Below are positions 1 through 11,485 of a stretch of 64,000 bases of DNA, in pieces. Positions within the stretch are counted from its first letter, which is position 1. Each line of letters starts with the position of its first letter. The notes under the pieces were generated by a model, which saw only the letters and a program-made list of their open reading frames with translations, had not been told where the DNA came from and searched no databases. Source of the DNA: Ptiloglossa arizonensis (lineage: Eukaryota > Arthropoda > Insecta > Hymenoptera > Colletidae); NCBI RefSeq assembly GCF_051014685.1, contig NW_027478520.1:434001-498000 (forward strand), in the 5' to 3' direction. Made by a program: the position numbers and the translations under genes.

Positions 1-47
1 TTTCCCCTCGGCAATAGTACTTATTGGTTTCGAGTATCAGACTTGCC

Positions 48-55
48 AAAATTTT
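48..55. other. A4T4 tract (one per monomer, example)
   Basis: AAAATTTT occurs once per monomer in the great majority of units, at a spacing of about 177 bp. A4T4 tracts are known to bend DNA. Exceptions are the 'gaaatattg' monomers, the 'aattgtgatgg' monomers and the two 150-bp units, which lose it entirely. Confidence 0.6.
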
Positions 56-96
56 GATGGTTTCTCAACCATTCCTTAACTTCAAACTCCCATATC

Positions 97-120
97 TCGC
101 GAACGGATTGACGAACTCGA
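97..120. other. paired NruI and XhoI sites (one pair per monomer, example)
   Basis: TCGCGA at 97-102 and CTCGAG starting at 115 are 18 bp apart, a pair kept in most monomers. Many units also have AvrII (CCTAGG, for example 361-366). Digestion with these enzymes should give a 177-bp ladder, and classes that lost a site mark the HOR periods. Confidence 0.9.
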
Positions 121-204
121 GAAATTCCTCTTGCATCTGAAAGTAGAAACTCGCCCGATTACAATGGTATATGCATTTTTCCCATCGGCAATAGTACTTA
201 TTGG

Positions 205-227
205 TTTCGAGTATCAGACTTGCGAAA
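205..227. repeat. short inverted repeat TTTCG-N13-CGAAA (one per monomer, example)
   Basis: TTTCG at 205-209 and CGAAA at 223-227 are separated by 13 bp and are perfectly complementary. The pair recurs in most monomers, just before the A4T4 tract. It could form a small hairpin or serve as a dimer binding site; neither is shown. Units with 'ttgccaaaa' or 'ttactaaaa' lose it. Confidence 0.5.
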
Positions 228-888
228 ATTTTGATGGTTTCTCAACGATTCCTTAACTTCAAACTCCCATATCTCGCGAACGGATTGACGAACTCGAGAA
301 TTTCCTATTCCATCTGAAAGCAGAAACTCGCCCGATTAGCAACGGTACGTGTATTTTTGCCCTAGGCAATTGTAGTTATTGGTTTCGAGTATCAGACTTG
401 CGAAAATTTAGATGGATTCTCAACCATTCCTTAACTTCAAACTCCCATATCTCGCGAACGGATTACCAACTCGAGAAATTGCAGTTGCATCTGAAAGCAT
501 AATCTCGCCCGATTACAATGCTATGTGTATTTTTGCCCTAGGCCATAGCAGTTATTGGTTTCGAGTATCAGACTTGCGAAAATTTTGATGGTTTCTCAAC
601 CATTCCTTAACTTCAAATTCCCATATCTCGCGAACGGATTGACGAACTCGAGAAATTCCTGTTGCATCTGCAAGTAGAAACTCGCCTGAATACAACGGTA
701 TGTGTATTTTTGCCCTAGACAATAGAAGTTATTGGTTTCGAGTATCAGACTTGCCAAAATTTTGATGGTTTCTCAACCATTCCTTAACTTCAAACTCCCA
801 TATCCCGCGAACGGATTGACGAACTCGAGAAATTCCTCTTGGATCTGAAAGTAGAAACTCGCCCGATTACAATGGTATATGCATTTTT

Positions 889-3800
889 CCCATCGGCAAT
901 AGTACTTATTGGTTTCGAGTATCAGACTTGCGAAAATTTTGATGGTTTCTCAACGATTCCTTAACTTCAAACTCCCATATCTCGCGAACGGATTGACGAA
1001 CTCGAGAATTTCCTATTCCATCTGAAAGCAAAAACTCGCCCGATTAGCAACGGTACGTGTATTTTTGCCCTAGGCAATTGTAGTTATTGGTTTCGAGTAT
1101 CAGACTTGCGAAAATTTAGATGGATTCTCAACCATTCCTTAACTTCAAACTCCCATATCTCGCGAACGGATTACCAACTCGAGAAATTGCAGTTGCATCT
1201 GAAAGCATAATCTCGCCCGATTACAATGCTATGTGTATTTTTGCCCTAGGCCATAGCAGTTATTGGTTTCGAGTATCAGACTTGCGAAAATTTTGATGGT
1301 TTCTCAACCATTCCTTAACTTCAAATTCCCATATCTCGCGAACGGATTGACGAACTTGAGAAATTCCTATTGCATCTGCAAGTAGAAACTCGCCTGAATA
1401 CAACGGTATGTGTATTTTTGCCCTAGACAATAGAAGTTATTGGTTTCGAGTATCAGACTTGCGAAAATTTTGATGGTTTCGCAACCATTCCATAACTTCA
1501 AACTCCCATATCTAGCGAACGGATTGATGAACTCGAGAAATTCCTGTTGCATCTGAAAGCAGAAACTCGATCGATTACAACGGTATGTGTATTTTTGCCC
1601 TAGGCAATAGTAGTTATTGGTTTCGAGTATCAGACTTGCGAAATATTGATGGTTTCTCAACTATTCCTTAAATTCAATCTACCATATCTCGCGAACGGAT
1701 TGACGAACTCGAGAAATTCCAGTTGCATCTGAAAGCAGAAACTCGCCCGATTACAATGGTATGTGGATTTTTGCCCTAGGCCATAATAGTTATTGGTTTC
1801 GAGTATCAGACTTGCGAAAATTTTGATGGTTTCTCAACCATTCCTTAACTTCAAACTCCCACATCTCGCGAACGGATTGACGAACTCGAGAAATTCCTGT
1901 TGCATCTGAAAGCAGAAACTCGCCCGATTACCACGGTATGTGTATTTTCCCCCTAGGTCATTGTAGTTATTGGTTTCGAGTATCAGACTTGCGAAAATTT
2001 AGATGGATTCTCAACCATTCCTTAACTTCAAACTCCCATATCTCGCGAACGGATTGACGAACTCGAGAAATTCCTGTTGCATCTGAAAGTAGAAACTCGC
2101 CCCATTACAATGCTGTGTGTACTTTTCCCATAGGCCATTCCAGTTATTGGTTTCGAGTATCAGACTTGCGAAAATTTTGGTGGTTCCTCAACCATTCCTT
2201 AACTTCAAACACCCATATCTCGCGAAAGGATAGACGAACTCGAGAAATTCCTGTTGCATCTGAAAGCAGAAACTCGCCCGATTACCATGGTATGTGTATT
2301 TTTGCCCTAGGCCACAGTAGTTATTGGTTTCGAGTGTCAGACTTGCAAAAATTTTGATGGTTTCTCAACCATTCCTTAACTTCAAACTCCCATATCTCGC
2401 GAACGGATTACCAACTCGAGAAATTCCTGTTGCATCTGAAAGTAGAAACTCGCCCGATTACAACGGTATATGTATTTTTCCCCTCGGCAATAGTACCTAT
2501 TGGTTTCGAGTATCAGACTTGCGAAAATTTTGATGGTTCCTCAACCATTCCTTAACTTCAAACTCCCATATCTCGCGAACGGATTGACGAACTCGAGAAA
2601 TTCCTCTTGCATCTGAAAGTAGAAACTCGCCCGATTACAACGGTATATGTATTTTTCCCCTCGGCAATAGTACTTATTGGTTTCGAGTATCAGACTTGCC
2701 AAAATTTTGATGGTTTCTCAACCATTCCTTAACTTCAAACTCCCATATCTCGCGAACGGATTGACGAACTCGAGAAATTCCTCTTGCATCTGAAAGTAGA
2801 AACTCGCCCGATTACAATGGTATATGCATTTTTCCCATCGGCAATAGTACTTATTGGTTTCGAGTATCAGACTTGCGAAAATTTTGATGGTTTCTCAACG
2901 ATTCCTTAACTTCAAACTCCCATATCTCGCGAACGGATTGACGAACTCGAGAATTTCCTATTCCATCTGAAAGCAGAAACTCGCCCGATTAGCAACGGTA
3001 CGTGTATTTTTGCCCTAGGCAATTGTAGTTATTGGTTTCGAGTATCAGACTTGCGAAAATTTAGATGGATTCTCAACCATTCCTTAACTTCAAACTCCCA
3101 TATCTCGCGAACGGATTACCAACTCGAGAAATTGCAGTTGCATCTGAAAGCATAATCTCGCCCGATTACAATGCTATGTGTATTTTTGCCCTAGGCCATA
3201 GCAGTTATTGGTTTCGAGTATCAGACTTGCGAAAATTTTGATGGTTTCTCAACCATTCCTTAACTTCAAATTCCCATATCTCGCGAACGGATTGACGAAC
3301 TCGAGAAATTCCTGTTGCATCTGCAAGTAGAAACTCGCCTGAATACAACGGTATGTGTATTTTTGCCCTAGACAATAGAAGTTATTGGTTTCGAGTATCA
3401 GACTTGCGAAAATTTTGATGGTTTCTCAACCATTCCATAACTTCAAACTCCCATATCTAGCGAACGGATTGATGAACTCGAGAAATTCCTGTTGCATCTG
3501 AAAGCAGAAACTCGATCGATTACAACGGTATGTGTATTTTTGCCCTAGGCAATAGTAGTTATTGGTTTCGAGTATCAGACTTGCGAAATATTGATGGTTC
3601 CACAACCATTCCTTAACTTCAAACTCCCATATCTCGCGAACGGATTGACGAACTCGAGAAATTCCTCTTGCATCTGAAAGTAGAAACTCGCCCGATTACA
3701 ACGGTATATGTATTTTTCCCCTCGGCAATAGTACCTATTGGTTTCGAGTATCAGACTTGCGAAAATTTTGATCGTTCCTCAACCATTCCTTAACTTCAAA

Positions 3801-4388
3801 CTCCCATATCTCGCGAACGGATTGACGAACTCGAGAAATTCCTCTTGCATCTGAAAGTAGAAACTCGCCCGATTACAACGGTATATGTATTTTTCCCCTC
3901 GGCAATAGTACTTATTGGTTTCGAGTATCAGACTTGCCAAAATTTTGATGGTTTCTCAACCATTCCTTAACTTCAAACTCCCATATCTCGCGAACGGATT
4001 GACGAACTCGAGAAATTCCTGTTGCATCTGAAAGTAGAAACTCGCCCCATTACAATGCTGTGTGTACTTTTCCCATAGGCCATTCCAGTTATTGGTTTCG
4101 AGTATCAGACTTGCGAAAATTTTGGTGGTTCCTCAACCATTCCTTAACTTCAAACACCCATATCTCGCGAAAGGATAGACGAACTCGAGAAATTCCTGTT
4201 GCATCTGAAAGCAGAAACTCGCCCGATTACCATGGTATGTGTATTTTTGCCCTAGGCCACAGTAGTTATTGGTTTCGAGTGTCAGACTTGCAAAAATTTT
4301 GATGGTTTCTCAACCATTCCTTAACTTCAAACTCCCATATCTCGCGAACGGATTACCAACTCGAGAAATTCCTGTTGCATCTGAAAGT
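889..4388. repeat. 11-monomer offset repeat, 1,945 bp, interrupted
   Basis: 'cccatcggca' at 889 recurs at 2,834, and 'cttttcccataggccattcc' near 2,111 recurs near 4,056; both offsets are 1,945 bp (11 x 177 minus 2). Matching parts are about 889-1,650 with 2,834-3,595, and 2,065-2,440 with 4,010-4,388. Between them, 3,595-4,010 carries other monomer types ('ttccacaacc', 'ggcaatagtacctatt') than 1,650-2,065, so a patch of about two monomers was swapped after the duplication. The deficit from a multiple of 177 is explained by 1-bp-shorter monomers with 'attaccaactc' or 'gcgaaatattg'. Confidence 0.75.
2629..2645 (-). other. CENP-B-box-like 17-mer (example of a class)
   Basis: 'gcccgattacaacggta' compared with the reverse complement of the mammalian CENP-B box agrees at 12 of 17 positions and at 7 of the 9 core positions (CCCG, T, CG kept; final AA replaced by GT). 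It recurs once per monomer wherever the unit has 'gattacaacgg'. Units with 'acaatgg' or 'acaaagg' keep 6 of 9. CENP-B and related pogo-type proteins are known to bind such boxes in some satellites. Binding here is speculative because the strictly required core is incomplete. Confidence 0.2.
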
Positions 4389-7306
4389 GTATCCACGCCC
4401 GATTACAATGGGGTGTGTACTTTTCCCCTAGTCCATTCCAATTATTGGTTTCGAGTGTCAGACCAGCGAAAATTTTGATGGTTCCACAACCATTCCTTAA
4501 CTTCAAACTCCCATATCTCGCGAACGGATTGACGAACTCGAGAAATTCCTCTTGCATCTGAAAGTAGAAACTCGCCCGATTACAACGGTATATGTATTTT
4601 TCCCCTCGGCAATAGTACCTATTGGTTTCGAGTATCAGACTTGCGAAAATTTTGATGGTTTCTCAACCATTCCTTAACTTCAAACTCCCATATCTCGCGA
4701 ACGGATTGACGAACTCGAGAAATTCCTGTTGCATCTGAAAGCAGAAACTCGCCCGATTACAAAGGTATGTGTACTTTTCCCCTAGGCCATTCCAGTTATT
4801 GGTTTCGAGTATCAGACCAGCGAAAATTTTGACGGTTTCTCAACCATTCCTTAACTTCAAACTCCCATATCTCGCGAACGGATTGACGAACTCGAGAAAT
4901 TCCTCTTGCATCTGAAAGTAGAAACTCGCCCGATTACAACGGTATATGTATTTTTCCCCTCGGCAATAGTACTTATTGGTTTCGAGTATCAGACTTGCCA
5001 AAATTTTGATGGTTCCTCAACCATTCCTTAACTTCAAACTCCCATATCTCGCGAACGGATTGACGAACTCGAGAAATTCCTCTTGCATCTGAAAGTAGAA
5101 ACTCGCCCGATTACAACGGTATATGTATTTTTCCCCTCGGCAATAGTACTTATTGGTTTCGAGTATCAGACTTGCGAAAATTTTGGTGGTTCCTCAACCA
5201 TTCCTTAACTTCAAACACCCATATCTCGCGAAAGGATAGACGAACTCGAGAAATTCCTGTTGCATCTGAAAGCAGAAACTCGCCCGATTACCATGGTATG
5301 TGTATTTTTGCCCTAGGCCACAGTAGTTATTGGTTTCGAGTATCAGACTTGCAAAAATTTTGATGATTTCTCAACCATTCCTTAACTTCAAACTCCCATA
5401 CCTCGCGAACGGATTGACGAACTCGAGAAATTCCTGTTGCATCTGAAAGTAGAAACTCGCCCGAATACAACGGTATGTGTATTTTTGCCCTAGGCAATAG
5501 AAGTTATTGTTTTCGAGTATCAGACTTGCGAAAATTTTGATGGATTCTCAACCATTCCTTAACTTCAAACTCCCATATCTCGCGAACGGATTACCAACTC
5601 GAGAAATTGCAGTTGCATCTGAAAGCATAATCTCGCCCGATTACAATGCTATGTGTATTTTTGCCCTAGGCCATAGCAGTTATTGGTTTCGAGTATCAGA
5701 CTTGCGAAAATTTTGGTGGTTCCTCAACCATTCCTTAACTTCAAACACCCATATCTCGCGAAAGGATAGACGAACTCGAGAAATTCCTGTTGCATCTGAA
5801 AGCAGAAACTCGCCCGATTACCATGGTATGTGTATTTTTGCCCTAGGCCACAGTAGTTATTGGTTTCGAGTGTCAGACTTGCAAAAATTTTGATGGTTTC
5901 TCAACCATTCCTTAACTTCAAACTCCCATATCTCGCGAACGGATTACCAACTCGAGAAATTCCTGTTGCATCTGAAAGTATATACACGCCCGATTACAAT
6001 GGGGTGTGTACTTTTCCCCTAGTCCATTCCAATTATTGGTTTCGAGTGTCAGACCAGCGAAAATTTTGATGGTTCCACAACCATTCCTTAACTTCAAACT
6101 CCCATATCTCGCGAACGGATTGACGAACTCGAGAAATTCCTCTTGCATCTGAAAGTAGAAACTCGCCCGATTACAACGGTATATGTATTTTTCCCCTCGG
6201 CAATAGTACCTATTGGTTTCGAGTATCAGACTTGCGAAAATTTTGATGGTTTCTCAACCATTCCTTAACTTCAAACTCCCATATCTCGCGAACGGATTGA
6301 CGAACTCGAGAAATTCCTGTTGCATCTGAAAGCAGAAACTCGCCCGATTACAAAGGTATGTGTACTTTTCCCCTAGGCCATTCCAGTTATTGGTTTCGAG
6401 TATCAGACCAGCGAAAATTTTGACGGTTTCTCAACCATTCCTTAACTTCAAACTCCCATATCTCGCGAACGGATTGACGAACTCGAGAAATTCCTCTTGC
6501 ATCTGAAAGTAGAAACTCGCCCGATTACAACGGTATATGTATTTTTCCCCTCGGCAATAGTACTTATTGGTTTCGAGTATCAGACTTGCGAAAATTTTGA
6601 TGGTTCCTCAACCATTCCTTAACTTCAAACTCCCATATCTCGCGAACGGATTGACGAACTCGAGAAATTCCTCTCGCATCTGAAAGTAGAAACTCGCCCG
6701 ATTACAACGGTATATGTATTTTTCCCCTCGGCAATAGTACTTATTGGTTTCGAGTATCAGACTTGCGAAAATTTTGGTTGTTCCTCAACCATTCCTTAAC
6801 TTCAAACACCCATATCTCGCGAAAGGATAGACGAACTCGAGAAATTCCTGTTGCATCTGAAAGCAGAAACTCGCCCGATTACCATGGTATGTGTATTTTT
6901 GCCCTAGGCCACAGTAGTTATTGGTTTCGAGTGTCAGACTTGCAAAAATTTTGATGGTTTCTCAACCATCCCTTAACTTCAAACTCCCATACCTCGCGAA
7001 CGGATTGACGAACTCGAGAAATTCCTGTTGCATCTGAAAGTAGAAACTCGCCCGAATACAACGGTATGTGTATTTTTGCCCTAGGCAATAGAAGTTATTG
7101 TTTTCGAGTATCAGACTTGCGAAAATTTTGATGGATTCTCAACCATTCCTTAACTTCAAACTCCCATATCTCGCGAACGGATTACCAACTCGAGAAATTG
7201 CAGTTGCATCTGAAAGCATAATCTCGCCCGATTACAATGCTATGTGTATTTTTGCCCTAGGCCATAGCAGTTATTGGTTTCGAGTATCAGACTTGCGAAA
7301 ATTTTG
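4124..7306. repeat. 9-monomer higher-order repeat, 1,591-bp period, two copies
   Basis: Two head-to-tail copies of nine monomers (9 x 177 minus 2), about 4,124-5,714 and 5,715-7,305. Both begin with an unusual 'ttttggtggttcctc' monomer followed by 'caaacacccatatctcgcga'. Inside each are a monomer with 'aatggggtgtgtac' and 'cagaccagcg', a monomer with 'gacggtttctc', and a second 'gtggttcctc' monomer in copy one ('ggttgttcctc' in copy two). Copies differ at scattered bases (for example 'gtgtatccacg' and 'gtatatacacg'). The period breaks near 7,306, where 'gatgggttctc' replaces 'ggtggttcctc'. Confidence 0.85.
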
Positions 7307-10300
7307 ATGGGTTCTCAACCATTCCTTAACTTCAAATTCCCATATCTCGCGAACGGATTGACGAACTCGAGAAATTCCTGTTGCATCTGAAAGTAGAAAC
7401 TCGCCCGAATACACCGGTATGTGTATTTTTGCCCTAGGCAATAGAAGTCATTGGTATCGAGTATCAGACTTGCGAAAATTTTGATGGTTTCTCAACCATT
7501 CCACAACTTCAAACTCCCATATCTAGCGAACGGATTGATGAACTCGAGAAATTCCTGTTGCATCTGAAAGCAGAAACTCGATCGATTACAACGGTATTTG
7601 TATTTTTGCCCTAGGCAATAGTAGTTATTGGTTTCGAGTATCAGACTTGCGAAATATTGATGGTTTCTCAACTATTCCTTAAATTCAATCTACCATATCT
7701 CGCGAACGGATTGACGAACTCGAGAAATTCCAGTTGCATCTGAAAGCAGAAACTCGCCCGATTACAATGGTATGTGGATTTTTGCCCTAGGCCATAATAG
7801 TTATTGGTTTCGAGTATCAGACTTGCGAAAATTTTGATGGTTTCTCAACCATTCCTTAACTTCAAACTCCCACATCTCGCGAACGGATTGACGAACTCGA
7901 GAAATTCCTGTTGCATCTGAAAGCAGAAACTCGCCCGATTACCACGGTATGTGTATTTTCCCCCTAGGTCATTGTAGTTATTGGTTTCGAGTATCAGACT
8001 TGCGAAAATTTAGATGGATTCTCAACCATTCCTTAACTTCAAACTCCCATATCTCGCGAACGGATTGACGAACTCGAGAAATTCCTGTTGCATCTGAAAG
8101 TAGAAACTCGCCCCATTACAATGGGGTGTGAACTTTTCCCCTAGTCCATTCCAATTATTGGTTTCGAGTGTCAGACCAGCGAAAATTTTGATGGTTCCAC
8201 AACCATTCCTTAACTTCAAACTCCCATATCTCGCGAACGGATTGACGAACTCGAGAAATTCCTCTTGCATCTGAAAGTAGAAACTCGCCCGATTACAACG
8301 GTATATGTATTTTTCCCCTCGGCAATAGTACTTATTGGTTTCGAGTATCAGACTTGCGAAAATTTTGATGGTTTCTCAACCATTCCTTAACTTCAAACTC
8401 CCATATCTCGCGAACGGATTGACGAACTCGAGAAATTCCTGTTGCATCTGAAAGCAGAAACTCGCCCGATTACAAAGGTATGTGTACTTTTCCCCTAGGC
8501 CATTCCAGTTATTGGTTTCGAGTATCAGACCAGCGAAAATTTTGACGGTTTCTCAACCATTCCTTAACTTCAAACTCCCATATCTCGCGAACGGATTGAC
8601 GAACTCGAGAAATTCCTCTTGCATCTGAAAGTAGAAACTCGCCCGATTACAACGGTGTATGTATTTTTCCCCTCGGCAATAGTACTTATTGGTTTCGAGT
8701 ATCAGACTTGCGAAAATTTTGATGGTTCCTCAACCATTCCTTAACTTCAAACTCCCATATCTCGCGAACGGATTGACGACCTCGAGAAATTCCTCTTGCA
8801 TCTGAAAGTAGAAACTCGCCCGATTACAACGGTATATGTATTTTTCCCCTCGGCAATAGTACTTATTGGTTTCGAGTATCAGACTTGCGAAAATTTTGAT
8901 GGTTTCTCAACCATTCCTTAACTTCAAACTCCCATATCTCGCGAACGGATTGACGAACTCGAGAAATTCCTCTTGCATCTGAAAGTAGAAACTCGCCCGA
9001 TTACAACGGTATATGTATTTTTCCCCTCGGCAATAGTACTTATTGGTTTCGAGTATCAGACTTGCGAAAATTTTGATGGTTTCTCAACCATTCCTTAACT
9101 TCAAACTCCCATATCTCGCGAACGGATTACCAACTCGAGAAATTGCAGTTGCATCTGAAAGCATAATCTCGCCCGATTACAATGCTATGTGTATTTTTGC
9201 CCTAGGCCATAGCAGTTATTGGTTTCGAGTATCAGACTTGCGAAAATTTTGATGGTTTCTCAACCATTCCTTAACTTCAAATTCCCATATCTCGCGAACG
9301 GATTGACGAACTCGAGAAATTCCTGTTGCATCTGAAAGTAGAAACTCGCCCGAATACAACGGTATGTGTATTTTTGCCCTAGGCAATAGAAGTCATTGGT
9401 TTCGAGTATCAGACTTGCGAAAATTTTGATGGTTTCTCAACCATTCCTTAACTTCAAATTCCCATATCTCGCGAACGGATTGACGAACTCGAGAAATTCC
9501 TCTTGCATCTGAAAGCAGAAACTCGCCCGATTACCACGGTATGTGTATTTTCCCCCTAGGTCATTGTAGTTATTGGTTTCGAGTATCAGACTTGCGAAAA
9601 TTTTGATGGTTCCTTAACCATTCCTTAACTTCAAACTCCCATATCTCGCGAACGGATTGACGAACTCGAGAAATTCCTGTTGCATCTGATGGTAGAAGAT
9701 CGCCCGATTACAACGGTATGTGTATTTTTGCCCTAGGCAATAGTAGTTATTGGTTTCGAGTATCAGACTTGCAAAAATTTTGATGATTTCTCAACCATTC
9801 CTTAACTTCAAACTCCCATATCTCGCGAACGGATTACCAACTCGAGAAATTGCAGTTTCATCTGAAAGCATAATCTCGCCCGATTACAATGCTATGTGTA
9901 TTTTTGCCCTAGGCCATAGCAGTTATTGGTTTCGAGTATCAGACTTGCGAAAATTTTGATGGTTTCTCAACCATTCCTTAACTTCAAATTCCCATATCTC
10001 GCGAACGGATTGACGAACTCGAGAAATTCCTGTTGCATCTGAAAGTAGAAACTCGCCCAATTACAATGCTGTGTGTACTTTTCCCATAGGCCATTCCAGT
10101 TATTGGTTTCGAGTATCAGACTTGCGAAAATTTTGATGGTTCCTCAACCATTCCTTAACTTCAAACTCCCATATCTCGCGAAAGGATAGACGAACTCGAG
10201 AAATTCCTGTTGCATCTGAAAGCAGAAACTCGCCCGATACCCATGGTATGTGTATTTTTGCCCTAGGCCACAGTAGTTATTGGTTTCGAGTATCAGACTT

Positions 10301-11485
10301 GCAAAAATTTTGATGGTTTCTCAACCATTCCTTAACTTCAAACTCCCATATCTCGCGAACGGATTGACGAACTCGAGAAATTCCTGTTGCATCTGAAAGT
10401 AGAAACTCGCCCGATTACAAAGGTATGTGTATCTTTCCCCTAGGCCTTTGTAGTTATTGGTTTCGTGTATCAGACTTGCGAAAATTTTGATTGTTTCTCA
10501 ACCATTCCTTAACTTCAAACTCCCATATTTCGCGAAAGGATTGACGAACTCGAGAAATTCCTGTTGCACCTGAAAGTAGAAACTCGCCCGATTACAAAGG
10601 TAGGTGTATTTTTCCCCTAGGCCACAGTAGTTATTGGTTTCGTGTATCAGACTTGCGAAAATTTTGATGGTTCCTTAACCATTCTTTAACTTCAAACTCC
10701 CATATCTCGCGAACGGATAGACGAACTCGAGAAATTTCAGTTGCATCTGATGGTAGAAGATCGCCTGATTACAAGGGTATGTGTATTTTTGCCCTACGCA
10801 ATAGTAGTTATTGGTTTCGAGTATCAGACTTGCGAAAATTTTGATGGTTTCTCAAACATTCCTTAACTTCAAACTCCCATATCTCGCGAAAGGATTGACG
10901 AACTCGAGAAATTCCTGTTGCATCTGAAAGCAGAAACTCGCCCGATTACCATGGTATGTGTATTTTTGCCCTAGGCGACAGTAGTTATTGATTTCGAGTA
11001 TCAGAATTGCGAAAATTTTGATGGTTTCTCAAGCATTCCTTAACTTCAAACTCCCATATCTCGCGAACGGTTTGACAAAACCGAAAAATTTCTGTTGCAT
11101 CTGAAAGTAGAAACTCGCCCCATTACAATGCTGTGTGTACTTTTCCCATAGGCCATTCGAGTTATTGGTTTCGAGTATCAGACTTGCGAAAATTTTGGTG
11201 GTTCCTCAACCATTCCTTAACTTCAAACTCCCATATCTCGCGAACGGATTGACGAACTCGAGAAATTCCTTTTGCATCTGAAAGTAGAAACTCGCCCGAT
11301 TACAACGGTATATGTATTTTTCCCCTCGGCAAGAGTACTTATTGGTTTCGTGTGTCAGACTTGCGAAAATTTTGATGGTTTCTCAACCATTCCTTAACTT
11401 CAAACTCCCATATCTCGCGAACGGATTGACGAACTCGAGAAATTCCTGTTGCATCTGAAAGTAGAAACTCGCCCGAATACAACGG
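7307..11485. repeat. mosaic satellite segment without a clean long period
   Basis: About 24 monomers assembled from pieces seen elsewhere. 7,490-8,110 resembles 1,480-2,100, including the 'tctagcgaac' variant (7,522 and 1,511). 8,110-9,000 resembles the second half of the 9-mer unit. Monomers near 9,043 and 9,750 are related at a 4-monomer spacing. 10,430-11,100 holds variants with 'tttcgtgtatcag', 'gccctacgca' (10,791) and 'ttgacaaaaccg' (near 11,073) that reappear in the 7-mer at 14.5-17 kb. Nothing other than satellite was seen. Confidence 0.85.

Larger units (their letters stand above)
1..1460. repeat. 4-monomer higher-order repeat, 708-bp period, about two copies
   Basis: The rare variant 'cccatcggca' sits at 181 and again at 889, exactly 708 bp (4 x 177) apart. 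The flanking monomers match in order: one with 'tatatgcattttt', one with 'gattagcaacggtacgtg', a 176-bp 'attaccaactc' monomer and one with 'ctgcaagtagaaactcgcc'. The match ends near 1,460, where 'ttgccaaaa' becomes 'ttgcgaaaa'. The first copy is cut by the window edge. The same four-monomer set recurs from about 2,654. Confidence 0.85.

Noticed and set aside
361..366. 'gtatttttgccc' next to CCTAGG as a promoter-like element
   Set aside because: The T-rich stretch is part of the variable segment of each monomer, with no transcript start or gene downstream.
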